This document shows, one piece after another, positions 49,629 through 59,925 of a DNA stretch of 64,000 bases. Position numbers and translations under genes: made by a program. The stretch's first letter is position 1. Every line of letters starts with the position of its first letter. Under the pieces are notes generated by a model. The model was not told the origin of the DNA and did no database searches. It saw nothing but the letters and a program-made list of their open reading frames with translations. The DNA comes from Ustulina deusta (lineage: Eukaryota; Ascomycota; Sordariomycetes; Xylariales; Xylariaceae): contig JAJNNX010000051.1 in NCBI GenBank assembly GCA_023159155.1, forward strand, positions 310,001 to 374,000, read 5' to 3'.

Positions 49629-50633
49629 TCATTTCTCACACTCCCTGTGTTTAGAAGTGTCCACAGCCACGATCTTAGCTGGTTCCGTTACACCATTGAT
49701 AGGCGCTCGAATGGCACCAGAGGTCGTGACGTACAACGTCCTGCTATCATGGGGCATCCGACCGAACGCAGCGGCCGTACAGCCGGCAAGAGTGAATTTT
49801 GCGGGCTCGCCAGCTACGACTTCGCTCGAGCCGTTGCTCCGCAAGGCTACAATGGTGTTGTCCGAATTGGTAGCGACCCAGGACGTGCCGACGTGGTCCT
49901 TAGCGAAGTTGTCTATGAACGAGGCCTCGATTTGGCCTACTGTTTCTATTTCTGCGTTGGCAGCTGGATAGCTTTGCTTATCCACGCGGATTCGGAAGAT
50001 AGAAGCGAAGGTTGAGTTACTCCAGTAGAGATAGTCCTTTCGGTAGTGAATGCTGTTGATTCCTGTAGATTCGGGCTCACTTGGCAGCGGCGCGCTCTCG
50101 GTGCGTTGCAGGACGACTTCAGATGCCCCTGTCCGTGTATCGCAGCGAGTGATGGTGCCCCCTCGACCATCAGCGACAAGAACTGCGGAAGAACCTGGGA
50201 CAGAAGTAATGCCATTCGGCAGTTCGACATCCAGGATACTGGCAATTTTTCGGGTGGTCATATTATCGTGTTGGAAAGATACCCCCCAGATGGTAGAGCT
50301 TCCAAGGACAGGTTGCAGGGTATTGGTGAGTTGAACAGAAAGCATAGCAAACGAGTCAACATCAGTTTCCGCAATCCCTAGGAGACCCGTAGCGTTATCG
50401 AATGTGTGTAATAGGGAGAATGCCCGGGTTGTCGAATACGGCCGCTTCAACGTGTACAAGGAGGGAGTAGGAGAGAGCATAGTCACAAGTAGATCTCCGT
50501 TAGGCCGTACAGCAATATTTTCAAGCCATGTTCTATTTTTATTGAACTGAAAAAGAGTATGTGTTGGGAGGAGATGTGCGGGAGTCGTTGGTAGTGTTGC
50601 TGGGACGCGCAGATGTGGCGCAAACGAAGACAA
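49629..50633 (-). CDS. SMP-30/strictosidine-synthase-like beta-propeller protein, N-terminus unresolved
   Basis: 334 codons in one frame, stop at 49629. Repeated propeller-blade segments are seen: TWLENIAVRPNGDLLVT, LPNGITSVPGSSAVLVAD, GINSIHYRKDYLYWSNSTFA, FIDNFAKDHVGTSWVATN and GCTAAAFGRMPHDSRTLYVTTSG. This is the six-bladed SMP-30/gluconolactonase fold, often a secreted lactone or ester hydrolase in fungal metabolite clusters. The frame opens after a stop without an ATG at its head (IILSSFAPHLRVPA), so a first exon with the rest of a signal peptide must lie upstream, within 50640-50800. Candidate starts exist there (50784, 50768) but no join was convincing. Confidence 0.68.
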   Translation of the reverse strand: MSSFAPHLRVPATLPTTPAHLLPTHTLFQFNKNRTWLENIAVRPNGDLLVTMLSPTPSLYTLKRPYSTTRAFSLLHTFDNATGLLGIAETDVDSFAMLSVQLTNTLQPVLGSSTIWGVSFQHDNMTTRKIASILDVELPNGITSVPGSSAVLVADGRGGTITRCDTRTGASEVVLQRTESAPLPSEPESTGINSIHYRKDYLYWSNSTFASIFRIRVDKQSYPAANAEIETVGQIEASFIDNFAKDHVGTSWVATNSDNTIVALRSNGSSEVVAGEPAKFTLAGCTAAAFGRMPHDSRTLYVTTSGAIRAPINGVTEPAKIVAVDTSKHRECEK

Positions 50634-51037
50634 TATGATGAATGCTTGGAATTAAATGTGTGCTGAGACAGATGATTATCTGTCAGCATTAGGTTCTTCG
50701 TGTACTCCATCTTCTTGAAATATACAGACGGTGTTATTATAAAACATGAACGCAAAGCACACAACATTGTTAACTGTAGGGGAAACGGCGTCATGAGTCA
50801 TTCGGGCAGAGCGCTATTAAGCCTCCCTCGGCATGGCAGTCAGGTTTAGTGTACAGAAAATATGGAGAAAATGTAGTTATACAAATATATACAAAACGAC
50901 ATAAAAATAGAAACGAAGCCGATGGTAAGGACTCAGAAACTCAAACCATTCAATATTAGACCCTTGAGAACAGTGTGACAGGCATTGGCTACCCGGAAGA
51001 GATCGTAATTGGCGCCAACGCGATCAATTTGCCTAGA

Positions 51038-51180
51038 TTATTCGAGGTCTCTGGACTTGGCTGCGTAGAGGTCTTGCGTGAGCTCGGGATTTAGGCCGTT
51101 GTTGATGACCTGCACATTGGTGGAAACCTTTGGTAGTAGCCGGTATTGATAGTCACGTATGAAGCGGTAAACTAAGAAGA
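51038..51180 (-). pseudogene. Isolated 3' exon-like coding fragment, unidentified
   Basis: After an acceptor-like CTTCTTAG, a 46-codon frame reads YRFIRDYQYRLLPKVS and ends AAKSRDLE before a TAA at 51038. Codon use and composition look coding. No upstream exons could be joined. It appears to be the last exon of a gene that is otherwise lost or decayed. Family not recognised. Confidence 0.35.
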
Positions 51181-51404
51181 GTTTTAGATAATTGACTAGC
51201 TCTTATGAAGGGATCTTGATACCATCACCGAGGTAGAGATGGTATGGGATAAACAAAAAGTAGGACTAACATCGTGAAGCAATCTTAATGTATTAGCACA
51301 ACTTCCCATATCGGATAATGCATACTTGAGGCACATCATGGATATTTACATGCCTTACAATCCTGGAACTGAGAAAAGCTTCACTATAGCAGCCCATCTA
51401 GGAC

Positions 51405-51860
51405 ATTTGTTCTTCCGCAGTTTAGTCCATATTACTTCAGATCAGCACCAACATTTCAAAGGGGGTTATCGATCCCAACTACTTTGGAGACCCTCTCAAT
51501 CATGATAATTTAGCTTGATATGTTTAACTTGAAGAAGAAATGGCCATAGCTGAGCCGCTCTCAACCCATCGAAAACTTGACGGAGAACGTGGCTCAGGCA
51601 TGCTAAAGCCTGGTGAAATCTCAGATCTTCAGAAGGCAAAACACTACCTGCTGGACACGGCCATTAACGCACACCATTAGCTTGGATTATATGCTATTGT
51701 GCGGTGAAAGGTGGGCAGAGTCGTGGGTCGCTCTTGCGCGTGTATGGCTGCCTTCACCCACGAGTCTGCGATGTGAGCATAATACCTATGGCCCCTATTC
51801 GGACACCAGGAAACGATATACGCTACAGCAGAGCATTCAGCCTAGATCATGAAATCAGCC
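51405..51860 (+). pseudogene. GMC oxidoreductase remnant (C-terminal part)
   Basis: Pieces of the C-terminal GMC flavoprotein domain appear in order but in shifting plus-strand frames: SLVHITSD, then IDPNYFGDPLNHD (about 51467-51505), DTAINAHH followed by an in-frame stop (51678-51680), then LRVYG...RVCDVSIIPMAPI (about 51737-51800). In an intact enzyme these are one continuous frame. There are at least three frame changes or stops and no N-terminal FAD domain nearby. It is therefore a truncated, dead copy. Confidence 0.7.
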
Positions 51861-52254
51861 ATTTCACATAATCTGTTCACAGAACAAGCTTGGATGGCGT
51901 TCATACCACCGAGATACTCCAATGGGCGCTAGAACGGACTGGCACTCGCTGGGGTATATATATAAGTGAGCTCTTGCTTCCGAGAAACTGTGCAGCACCT
52001 GATACACATAGTTTGTGTCATAGGACTCCATAGTAGGCGACTGGGCTATACAGATAAAATTTGCCCTGTTGTTTAATAATCCCTAAAAGCACCAGCGGTC
52101 AGAACTGTGGTAATTTGACAAGGTCTAATGTAGCGCTAACGAGCATAGTAGTAATGAGACGCACTTTCATGCATTACAACCTCTACCTCGCTCTTAACAT
52201 CATGTTAATCTTCCAGCGAGGTTCGTTGTGATAGTAATTGCCACTGCAGTGCTT
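51861..52254. other. Intergenic, no gene seen
   Basis: About 390 bases between the GMC relic and the MFS gene's stop. Nothing recognised. Confidence 0.5.
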
Positions 52255-53785
52255 TTATCGGGTGGCCAGGGTGGCAAGGGATTGCAAATATCGCAAGAAG
52301 ATAGTAAAAGCGCTCGCGAACATAGACACTGCGGTGAAGATGATGATCCAATGGTAGGACGACGGCGTTGGAGTTCCGGTCGACGTTGAGATAGAGACTA
52401 GAGACCCTCCGATAGGACCGGCTAGCACATTTCCGATACCTTTACCGAAGTTAAGCAGGCTGAAGACAATGGGTGCTGCCGTCACGTCATCGGTTACGGC
52501 GGAGCTCATCCTAACCCAGGTCGCAGTAAACCCCGCCCCAAAGAATCCGTATACGATGGCAAAGACGACCAAGACTGGGAGTGACTTAGCGAGCCTCCAC
52601 AGAGCGAGACTAGCAACCGCGGCAACTATGGTTGACGAGCAAGCCAAAACGTTAAGTGGTACTTTTCGATCGGATAGCGAACCGAAGACAAACTGACCGC
52701 CAACTTGACAGACGCTCATCAGCGCGAGGAGGAGCGCACCGCTCTTGCTTCCGAGCCCGAGGGAAGATGCATAAGAAGGTAGGTATAAAGAAGGGAAAAA
52801 ATACCCCAATCCTTGCAACAGGTTTGAAACCGAGTATACCCAGAACAGAGGACTCTGGAAAAAGGTCCAGTTCATTTTGGGGATGCTAGCTCGCTCCGAG
52901 GGCGGCAAGCGGCCTTTCAGGACGGGAATGAACGGCCCTGTAAGCAACGTGAGAGCCACGGCCACAGCGCGAAGTGTCGTCCTGTATCCGTACTTTTCCA
53001 AAAGGACCTGCAGCACGAACGGTATGACGGACCCTGAGACACCAGAAGCGCCGCAGAGAATGCCGTAAGCCATGCCACGACGCACGATCCAGTATTCATT
53101 TACCATGCCGAGGATGGGGTAATAGAATATGAGGAAGCCGATGCCGTAAGCCACACCTTGCGTAAGGATGAGTGCTTCTAGAGTAGATGCGAAAGACCCC
53201 AAGACGAGTCCAGCGATGCAGATCGACCCTGAGAGACAGGTTAGCAATCTATTTCTCGAGACCCTGTGTAGTAAGTTACGAGACGCACAGCCGACGCAAA
53301 TCATGTGTCGCCACCACCGCTGATAGCGCTGAAGAAGAGGAATGACGACTGGTGCTCCGAGATAACCGAATCCAGACGCTATGGTGCCGACGACGGAAAT
53401 GTAGCGGTTACCAGCAAACTCTGGAACCTTGGAGTAGTATTCTTGAAAGACGCCAAAAGAGAGAGGGAAGCCTATATTCATTCGCCGTCCATCAATCAGC
53501 CTCGTCTATAGAATTGATCCAAGGTAAGGATTTACCCCATAGCAAAGCCTCAAACATGAAGGCAGCGCAGAGCAGCTTCCAGGCAGCAGATCCTCCATCC
53601 ACGGGCGCCAATTCGTGTTCTGTTCGCATGCCATTCGCTGGGTCGCCCTCTACATCCTGCGGTTGGAGCGATGGCGATGTATTCCCATAGCCCTCAGAGG
53701 CCGAAGGAGTCGTGGCTGACTGAGGTAACGCAACAGTCACTAACTCGGTATTACTCATCGCGAATGGTTCAGAAACGGGTGACAA
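52255..53785 (-). CDS. MFS transporter, monocarboxylate-permease-like
   Basis: Three exons: 53785-53536, 53471-53289, 53228-52255 (468 residues). The second intron (60 bp, donor GTGCGT) is a multiple of three and open, so the unspliced frame hides it; splicing gives MICVGWSICIAGLVLGS, as in relatives. The N-terminal 65 residues are hydrophilic; the rest has about 12 hydrophobic helices. Landmarks are FPLSFGVFQEYYSKVPEF, GYLGAPVVIPLLQRYQRW, VRRGMAYGILCGASGVSG and FGSLSDRKVPL, typical of fungal MCT-type (MCH) members of the major facilitator superfamily. Substrate unknown. It is not an obvious HxnP or HxnZ homologue. It sits next to an O-methyltransferase, perhaps as part of a small metabolite group. 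Confidence 0.85.
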
Positions 53786-54265
53786 CGAGGGAGGGAATGA
53801 ATAGTATAACCTGCCATCCCGATCATATTGTAGATTGTGTGTTAGCAGACAGCGGGGACAATCTTATTCTAAATCGAATAGGGGTTAGTCTAGTTTGCCA
53901 AGTCTTTCGGCAACAGTAGAGAAGCAACTATTCTATCTTGCTTTCCGCACTTTAGTTATCGAGCCTAGTCAACCGGGCGCTCGTCTATAGTAAGAATTGC
54001 GAATTGGCTTTATTACTTCGGAACCAACGGACTGCCATTATTTTGCTATCGCAAAATACCTTTCAAGTACTTTGACTGTGACCGAGTTGCTAAGAGTGCG
54101 GTCATAAGGAGATGCAGTGTACGTTCCATTTGTCCGACCGACCATACCAAGGTAGGCCCCCACCACCTAAGATACTCTGCTATGAGCTGTGTTTACTTCC
54201 TCGATGGATACCATATCATGGAAATGTGAACCTGATAGTGTCCACTCGATCTTACACCCTAGGCC
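53786..54265. other. Intergenic, no gene seen
   Basis: 480 bases between the MFS start and the O-methyltransferase stop. It should contain the MFS promoter. Confidence 0.5.
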
Positions 54266-55988
54266 CTAGCCACTCCAGACAGCCTCGATCACAGCAAAAA
54301 AAGTTAAGGGGTCAGCTTTGATGCTCACGACCTCGAATCGCTCGTCTGCAGCTTTGAAAATGCCCCTGTAGGACTCAGCCGGGCGTTCCTAGGTCACTTG
54401 GAGTTAGATATCATTATTTGAAGCTTCTAGGATACGATTTTCACCTAAAACGGAGCGTTGATGCTCGAGATTTTGCCAAAATAAGAAGGAAATGGTATTG
54501 AGAGGTACTCACCTTGGCATTGAATATGGCCATCATCCTGAGATCTGTGGCTGTGCCCATCTGCCGAATAGACAGCGGCAAGGGCTCCTTCTTGGCATCA
54601 CTCTCGCCTTCGTCTACCTTACCGATGTACTCAATGACAATTACGCGATTGCCCGACCGTAAGCGCGGCGTCAGGGCGTTGAGGATCTTAGCGGCCTCGC
54701 TTTCCGAGTAGTCGTGAAAGATGAGCTTGAACATGTAGATATCGGCCTCGGTAGGCTGAGGCTTGTATAGATCGTGTTCAACAAAAGAGACGCGGTCGCG
54801 GACATCATCGGGCAAGTCCGCTTCGAAGACGGGCCTGACCATGGGCATATCTTGGACAATCAATTTTAAGTCAGGGTACTTCCGTGCAAGCAAGATCGCG
54901 TCATGGCCTGCTGATCCACCAACCTGGCATAAATGTTAGCTGTCTTCTCTTGCTTCATAACCGGCACTACTGACATCGATGACGGTTGCTTTCCCGGCCC
55001 CTTGCCAATTGTACGCGTCGAGGACGACGCCCTCGAGGTGGAAGATCTCTCTGATGTATTTCATGAATTCTACAAATTTCGCTTGTCGCCATCCCCGCAC
55101 CTCTCCCTCGCCGTCATTTTCCAGATACTCCCATGAGTTGGTGTACTTCTTGCCAAATGGACCCGTGCTGTGGAACAGGGCAAAGGCGGTCTCGTTTAAG
55201 TCCTGTGTTAACTCGGCCTATAGCAGTCGGAGTCAGTGATTGCTATTTTGAGGGTGATACGGAGGGCTTCGAAGCCATTGGGGGGGATTCCACGACATTG
55301 TTTTGGGCCGAGGGGGACCCTTTACATGCTGAAAGGCGCAAAAATTGGAGACCAACCCCGAGAACCACTCACTTTGCCTTTGGAATATTTCTCCAATGCG
55401 CTGGTCATGGCCATCATCGGAGCGCCCGTGATGTCCAAAACAGATGAGACGAGAGCTTGCAGGCCAGACTGTCGTGCGAGAGCCGCTGATCGGCTCGTAT
55501 GCCGAACTTGAGAAGAACTGACCTCTTCAAAGAGGCGTAAGGTGGTGCCATGCTGAATAATACGGGTGGCAACATCCAGTGGTAGAGATACACGCTCTGC
55601 AATTTCCGAATAGGAAGCAGAGCCTTCGAGAGGCACGGCAGCCCAGAAATTAAAGTGATTCAAAACATTGAGGCAAGCGGCGTCTGGAATAACCTGAGGA
55701 CGCTTTTTAGAAGACGCTACCTATAATTCAAGGGTTTGCTCGCCTTACGTTGTGGACGTAGTTATAGACACTTTCACTCGGGCCTTGGACTAGGTACCAC
55801 ATGTCCGTAAGCTTGTCGCAGAGTGTCTGTCTCGTCATGAACATATCCGCCGTGATTCCCTTGTGGCTCATCGGGCTATCGACGGCAAAGCTTGCCTCGG
55901 GGAGATCTTTTTCCTGGAGAGAACTCGCGAACGAATCCGCCAGTTTCGTGATTTCGGCCGCAAGGGCACGAAGCTGTGATTCGGCCAT
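54266..55988 (-). CDS. SAM-dependent O-methyltransferase (COMT/plant-type class)
   Basis: Five exons: 55988-55749, 55693-55373, 55217-54975, 54923-54513, 54388-54266 (445 residues, all joins phase 0). The last exon ends in VIEAVWSG and lies beyond the apparent stop of the long frame. The N-terminal half is the helical dimerisation domain (VIPDAACLNVLNHFNFW, SLPLDVATRIIQHG). The SAM-binding loop is VIDVGGSAGHDA, DMP at strand 2 and VEHDLYKPQP. The catalytic-His helix is FKLIFHDYSESEAAKIL. Near the C-terminus is RMMAIFNAKERPAES. This is the class that methylates phenolic hydroxyls in fungal secondary metabolism; the substrate is unknown. With the neighbouring MFS pump, beta-propeller hydrolase and GMC relic it may be part of a small or eroding biosynthetic group. 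Confidence 0.87.
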
Positions 55989-58495
55989 TGCGTGTTGAGG
56001 AGAAACAGATATGGAAGAATGATTAGTAACACAGTAAGAGAAAATGAAGAAAGGTGAAGAAGGGATTATCTTCGAGCTTGCATTTTCTCCTGTATTTGAA
56101 CAAATAAACCCAAGAAAAAGAAAAAGAAAACCCGCGCGGGCGGAAAAATCACGAGGTCAGGGTGTGACCCAGAAAAACTAATATTCGTCACGAAATGCGC
56201 TGGGCCCTACCTATAATATATGGGCATCCAAGCATCCTGGCCAAGGGCCTTGCTCAAAATAGGCATGTTGTTAAACACCTTGACGTATTGGCGCATGCAT
56301 GCTTCCGGTCTTGCTTAGCAGATGTCACGGCGGGTGAGGAGGATCTTATCGAATCTAATCAGATCATCTTATCAATCGATTGGACATCACTCCAAATAGA
56401 TTATGCGTTTCTAGCCTGTGCTATGTCTGGTAACTTAGATGCTGGGCGACATTTTATATTCTCCACTGACGCTGATGGGATCGTCGCGCTTGACGATGAA
56501 GGCAACCCTCATGCCTGTTAGACGATACTAATCTTTTACAAGGCACCCAAAGTATTGAGGGGTTCGAAGGGTGCCTTCTCCTTTGGCGAAAACTAGAACA
56601 TTATGTGTCCGATCGTGACGTTACATTTTAACGCTAGATCATAACCTCTCATCCGAGGAATTGTTCCCCCACGGGGTCAGGAACGCCAGGGCTGCCACAA
56701 GACGCCATGTGTCATGAACTACCTACCCTTAAAGGAATATTTCCCGCGTTACCATGATGGGCTTCCTCTCACAGCGGTAAAATATTGAGGAGAAGAAAGG
56801 AAGCATGACATACTGCAGTGACATGACTCGACGAAGTCCCCTCCCTCTGTGTCCCTCACGAGGATCGTGTCCAATGAACGCCGCTCCGAGTCCGCCAAGC
56901 GAAATAATCTGATCCGAGCACTGCCGAACTCACTGTTAATAGATTTTTGCCAAGCCCGCCCCATGGCAATGTATCTTGGCAAACCACAAAATAGGTAAGT
57001 CGGCGGGGAGGTAGTAATCGAGAGCGCCGAGAAGAGCCAACAGTCTGTATCTCGGTTAGAGCAATGAGCGGGACATAAGTCAAAGTAGTCGAATCATGCC
57101 CTTGAAGGTGTCCGAAGCGCAGCCTGCTTGGGTCCGCATCAACACTGTAAAAGTGTGAAGCGTATAACTTCATGCTGGGTTCCCTTCAAACACAAGGAGG
57201 GTTGACTTCGGGGATAAGTTGTTCACTATGTAAGTACATTAAGGTTCATATTGTAGAGAGTTGTTTGCATTGGTGCTTGGCGCCTAGCCTTATCATTTGT
57301 GTTGTTTTGCCAATCTCTTCCCCATACAGCGAGATTCAGGTATTTATTTGGAGACATCCGATACGCAAGAGGTCAAACATAAATGGGCCCCATAACTGGC
57401 ATTTCAAGATGTCAATAGCTACACAGGAGAACCATAACAGGTCGTGTTCTCGATAAATGATACCGCAATAAAGCTAACTCAGGGCTAAAAACAAAGTTCA
57501 AGAAGAAAGTCGGTTCAGCATAGAAAGTGCACGGAAATTTGACATGAAAATAGTCTTTTCTAATGCAAGAGGGGCTCAATTCATGTCTGAACTGTTCGTC
57601 TAAAGGGGGGTTAACTTGTCTACATCGCAATCCCTGTTGCTACTCTGGGGCTGGGTACTTACCTAGGTACTGTAGCGCTCGGTAGGCACCCCTGGACCGC
57701 CCCTTGACAGGCGCACGATTGAATGACGTGCTGTGCTAAACGGGCAGGGGTCACATCCCAAGGTACCTGGTAGTCTGGAGTTTTGGAGGGGCTCACTGAG
57801 AGACTGAGGGGAATAGTGAGGGGTTTCAGCAGGATCTTCTAACTGAGATATTTAGACGGATGGTAAATCCATCACTTGCACCTTTTCCCTTACAGGTCGC
57901 TTCGGCGCTCTCTACATGTAGGTACTTATGTATTAGTCTAGATATATATATGTATCTAAACTACATGTGCTCTTGGAACAGTGTATTACCTTATGTTTCC
58001 TATCAGAGATGGGACATTACTAAGGTAGAAGAACATCAATCGGTGGGCACGACACGTTCACTTTCTATGATACATCGCATATCGAGTCGCGATGACAATG
58101 TTATAAACCATGATTACGTCTTAGAAACTGAAACTGTGTCTGCCTTTATCTGGTTATAAACTAACTCTCTTATCACGAGAATCAACCCCACCCACAGTCG
58201 CATCCACACCAACCTTCTTATTCCCTACCTACCTACCTCTTGTTCCGAGAGCTCTTATTCCTGCTCTTATCGCCAAAGGCAGACAAGGGCCCTAACCATC
58301 TCGGTCTATCTAGACCTCGAGATCTATTTCTCCGAGTTGTCTACCATGGACATCATGTAATACCGGAACTTAATTCCAGACCCCAGACTCAGCTCCTTGT
58401 CACTTACTGGCCAGGCAAATTCTCTGCCCAAAATAGATATGCTGTTATTATCCATTGCTGTCAGCTAATACCTATTGCCATTGCTACTATCCAAG
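55989..58495. other. Intergenic, no supported gene
   Basis: 2.5 kb. A 108-codon plus frame at 56195-56521 has fairly protein-like composition but no domain. The last 250 bases before 58496 are pyrimidine-rich and fit a 5' leader for the aldo/keto reductase. Confidence 0.45.
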
Positions 58496-59728
58496 ATGGA
58501 ACCCCCACCGTCACGGACACGGCTTCACAATGTCATCCCCCCTCTCGTCATGGGCACGGCCACCTTCAACACGCAATACGTGTCCGATCCCTTCGCCCTG
58601 CCCGCCGCCTCCATCGTCGGCCGCGCCCTCGACCTGGGCGTCGCCGCCTTCGACACGTCGCCGTACTACGGGCCCTCGGAGACGATCCTCGGCAACGCCC
58701 TGGCGCATCCGTCCGTGGCGTCGCGTCACGCGCGCGCGTCCTACTTCCTCGTCACCAAAGCCGGCCGCATCGCCGGCGACGAGTTCGACTACAGCCCCGA
58801 GTGGATCCGGTATTCCGTCTGCCGCAGTCTCGAGCGGCTGCACACGTCCTACCTCGACCTGGTCTACACCCACGACGTCGAGTTCGTGTCGCCTGCCGAG
58901 GTCCTGGCCGCCGTGCGGGAGCTCCGCCGCCTGCGCGACGACGACGGCCTGGTGCGCTATGTCGGCATCAGCGGGTATCCCGTCGAGAAGCTGTGCGACC
59001 TCGCCGAGATGGTCCTGCGCGAGACGGGCGAGCCGCTGGACGCCGTGCTGAGCTACGGCCACTTCACCATCCAGAACACGACGTTGGGCAAGGCCGACGG
59101 CGCGATGCGGCGCTTCGGGGAGGCCGGCGTCGACGTCGTGCTGAACGCGAGTATGTTGGGGATGGGCTTGTTGACCACACGCGGCGCCGACGCCGGACCC
59201 ATGGCTTCGTGGCATCCGAGTCCCGAGGGTTTGCGCAAGGCCTGTCAGGATCTCGTCCCCGTCGCTGTAGACGCCGGCGAGAAGTTGGAGGCCGTCGCCA
59301 TCCGCTGGGCTCTGGATAATTGGTCCGTGGCGGGAGCGGCCAGGGGCAGTGGTTATCCGAAATTGCCGGCCGGCACTCGCGTCGGCGTGAGTGTTATGGG
59401 TATTTCGAATGTTGTCGAACTAGAAGAGACGTGTCGTGTTTTTACCAGTGTCGTCGAGGGCCTTGAACCCGAGAGTGCCGATGCTGAGCTGATGGGCCGG
59501 AGGCAGCGGAGTCACGACAGACGCGTGAAAATTCAAGCCGTCGTCGAGAAGATGTGGTCTGTCTTGGGCACATGGAGGGAGTACAGCTGGAGTAGTCCTG
59601 GCCCGGGGTTTGTCAATGCGCGCAAAGCTGCAGACATTGGCGTCACTCCTGACGACGGTATCTTAACAAGGTACAAGCTCAAGCCAGTGGTTCGAGTAAA
59701 TGTCGAGCAGGTGCCGGCGTCGCTCTAG
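58496..59728 (+). CDS. Aldo/keto reductase, D-arabinose/L-galactose dehydrogenase type
   Basis: Intron-free, 410 residues from the ATG at 58496 (MEPPPSRTRL). The frame is open a little further upstream but has no better ATG. AKR barrel: the early VMGTATFNTQY, catalytic AFDTSPYYGPSE (Asp and Tyr), FLVTKAGR (Lys) and DLVYTHDVEF (His). The NAD(P)-binding region after GISNVVELEET is typical. The closest family pattern is that of yeast ARA2-like NAD-dependent D-arabinose dehydrogenase and plant L-galactose dehydrogenase, which feed the erythroascorbate/ascorbate pathway. The C-terminal ~80 residues extend past the usual AKR length. GC-rich codon use produces long shadow frames on both strands. Confidence 0.83.
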   Translation: MEPPPSRTRLHNVIPPLVMGTATFNTQYVSDPFALPAASIVGRALDLGVAAFDTSPYYGPSETILGNALAHPSVASRHARASYFLVTKAGRIAGDEFDYSPEWIRYSVCRSLERLHTSYLDLVYTHDVEFVSPAEVLAAVRELRRLRDDDGLVRYVGISGYPVEKLCDLAEMVLRETGEPLDAVLSYGHFTIQNTTLGKADGAMRRFGEAGVDVVLNASMLGMGLLTTRGADAGPMASWHPSPEGLRKACQDLVPVAVDAGEKLEAVAIRWALDNWSVAGAARGSGYPKLPAGTRVGVSVMGISNVVELEETCRVFTSVVEGLEPESADAELMGRRQRSHDRRVKIQAVVEKMWSVLGTWREYSWSSPGPGFVNARKAADIGVTPDDGILTRYKLKPVVRVNVEQVPASL

Positions 59729-59925
59729 GGGTTTTGACGTTACGAAGCTACGAGTATCTCGGGAGAATACTAGGCTAGCATGTTCCCGGGCCACGTCAGC
59801 TCACGTTATCCAGTTGCATAACTACGGCGCAACGAGAATAGTGCTGGGAAATGATATTCAGACAATAGCCTAATGATTCACTGAACCCATCCCTTCCCAA
59901 TCTTCTGAATGTGTTGCGAATCTAA

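Noticed and set aside
52255..53785. Idea that the MFS transporter is the missing HxnP or HxnZ
   Set aside because: Its motifs are of the monocarboxylate-permease type, and it is about 19 kb from the cluster next to an unrelated O-methyltransferase.
56195..56521. 108-codon plus-strand frame upstream of the O-methyltransferase
   Set aside because: No recognisable domain; lies in an otherwise non-coding interval and could be chance.
58240..59319. 359-codon Arg-rich frame and the opposing 234-codon frame
   Set aside because: Shadows of the GC-rich aldo/keto reductase gene in other phases.
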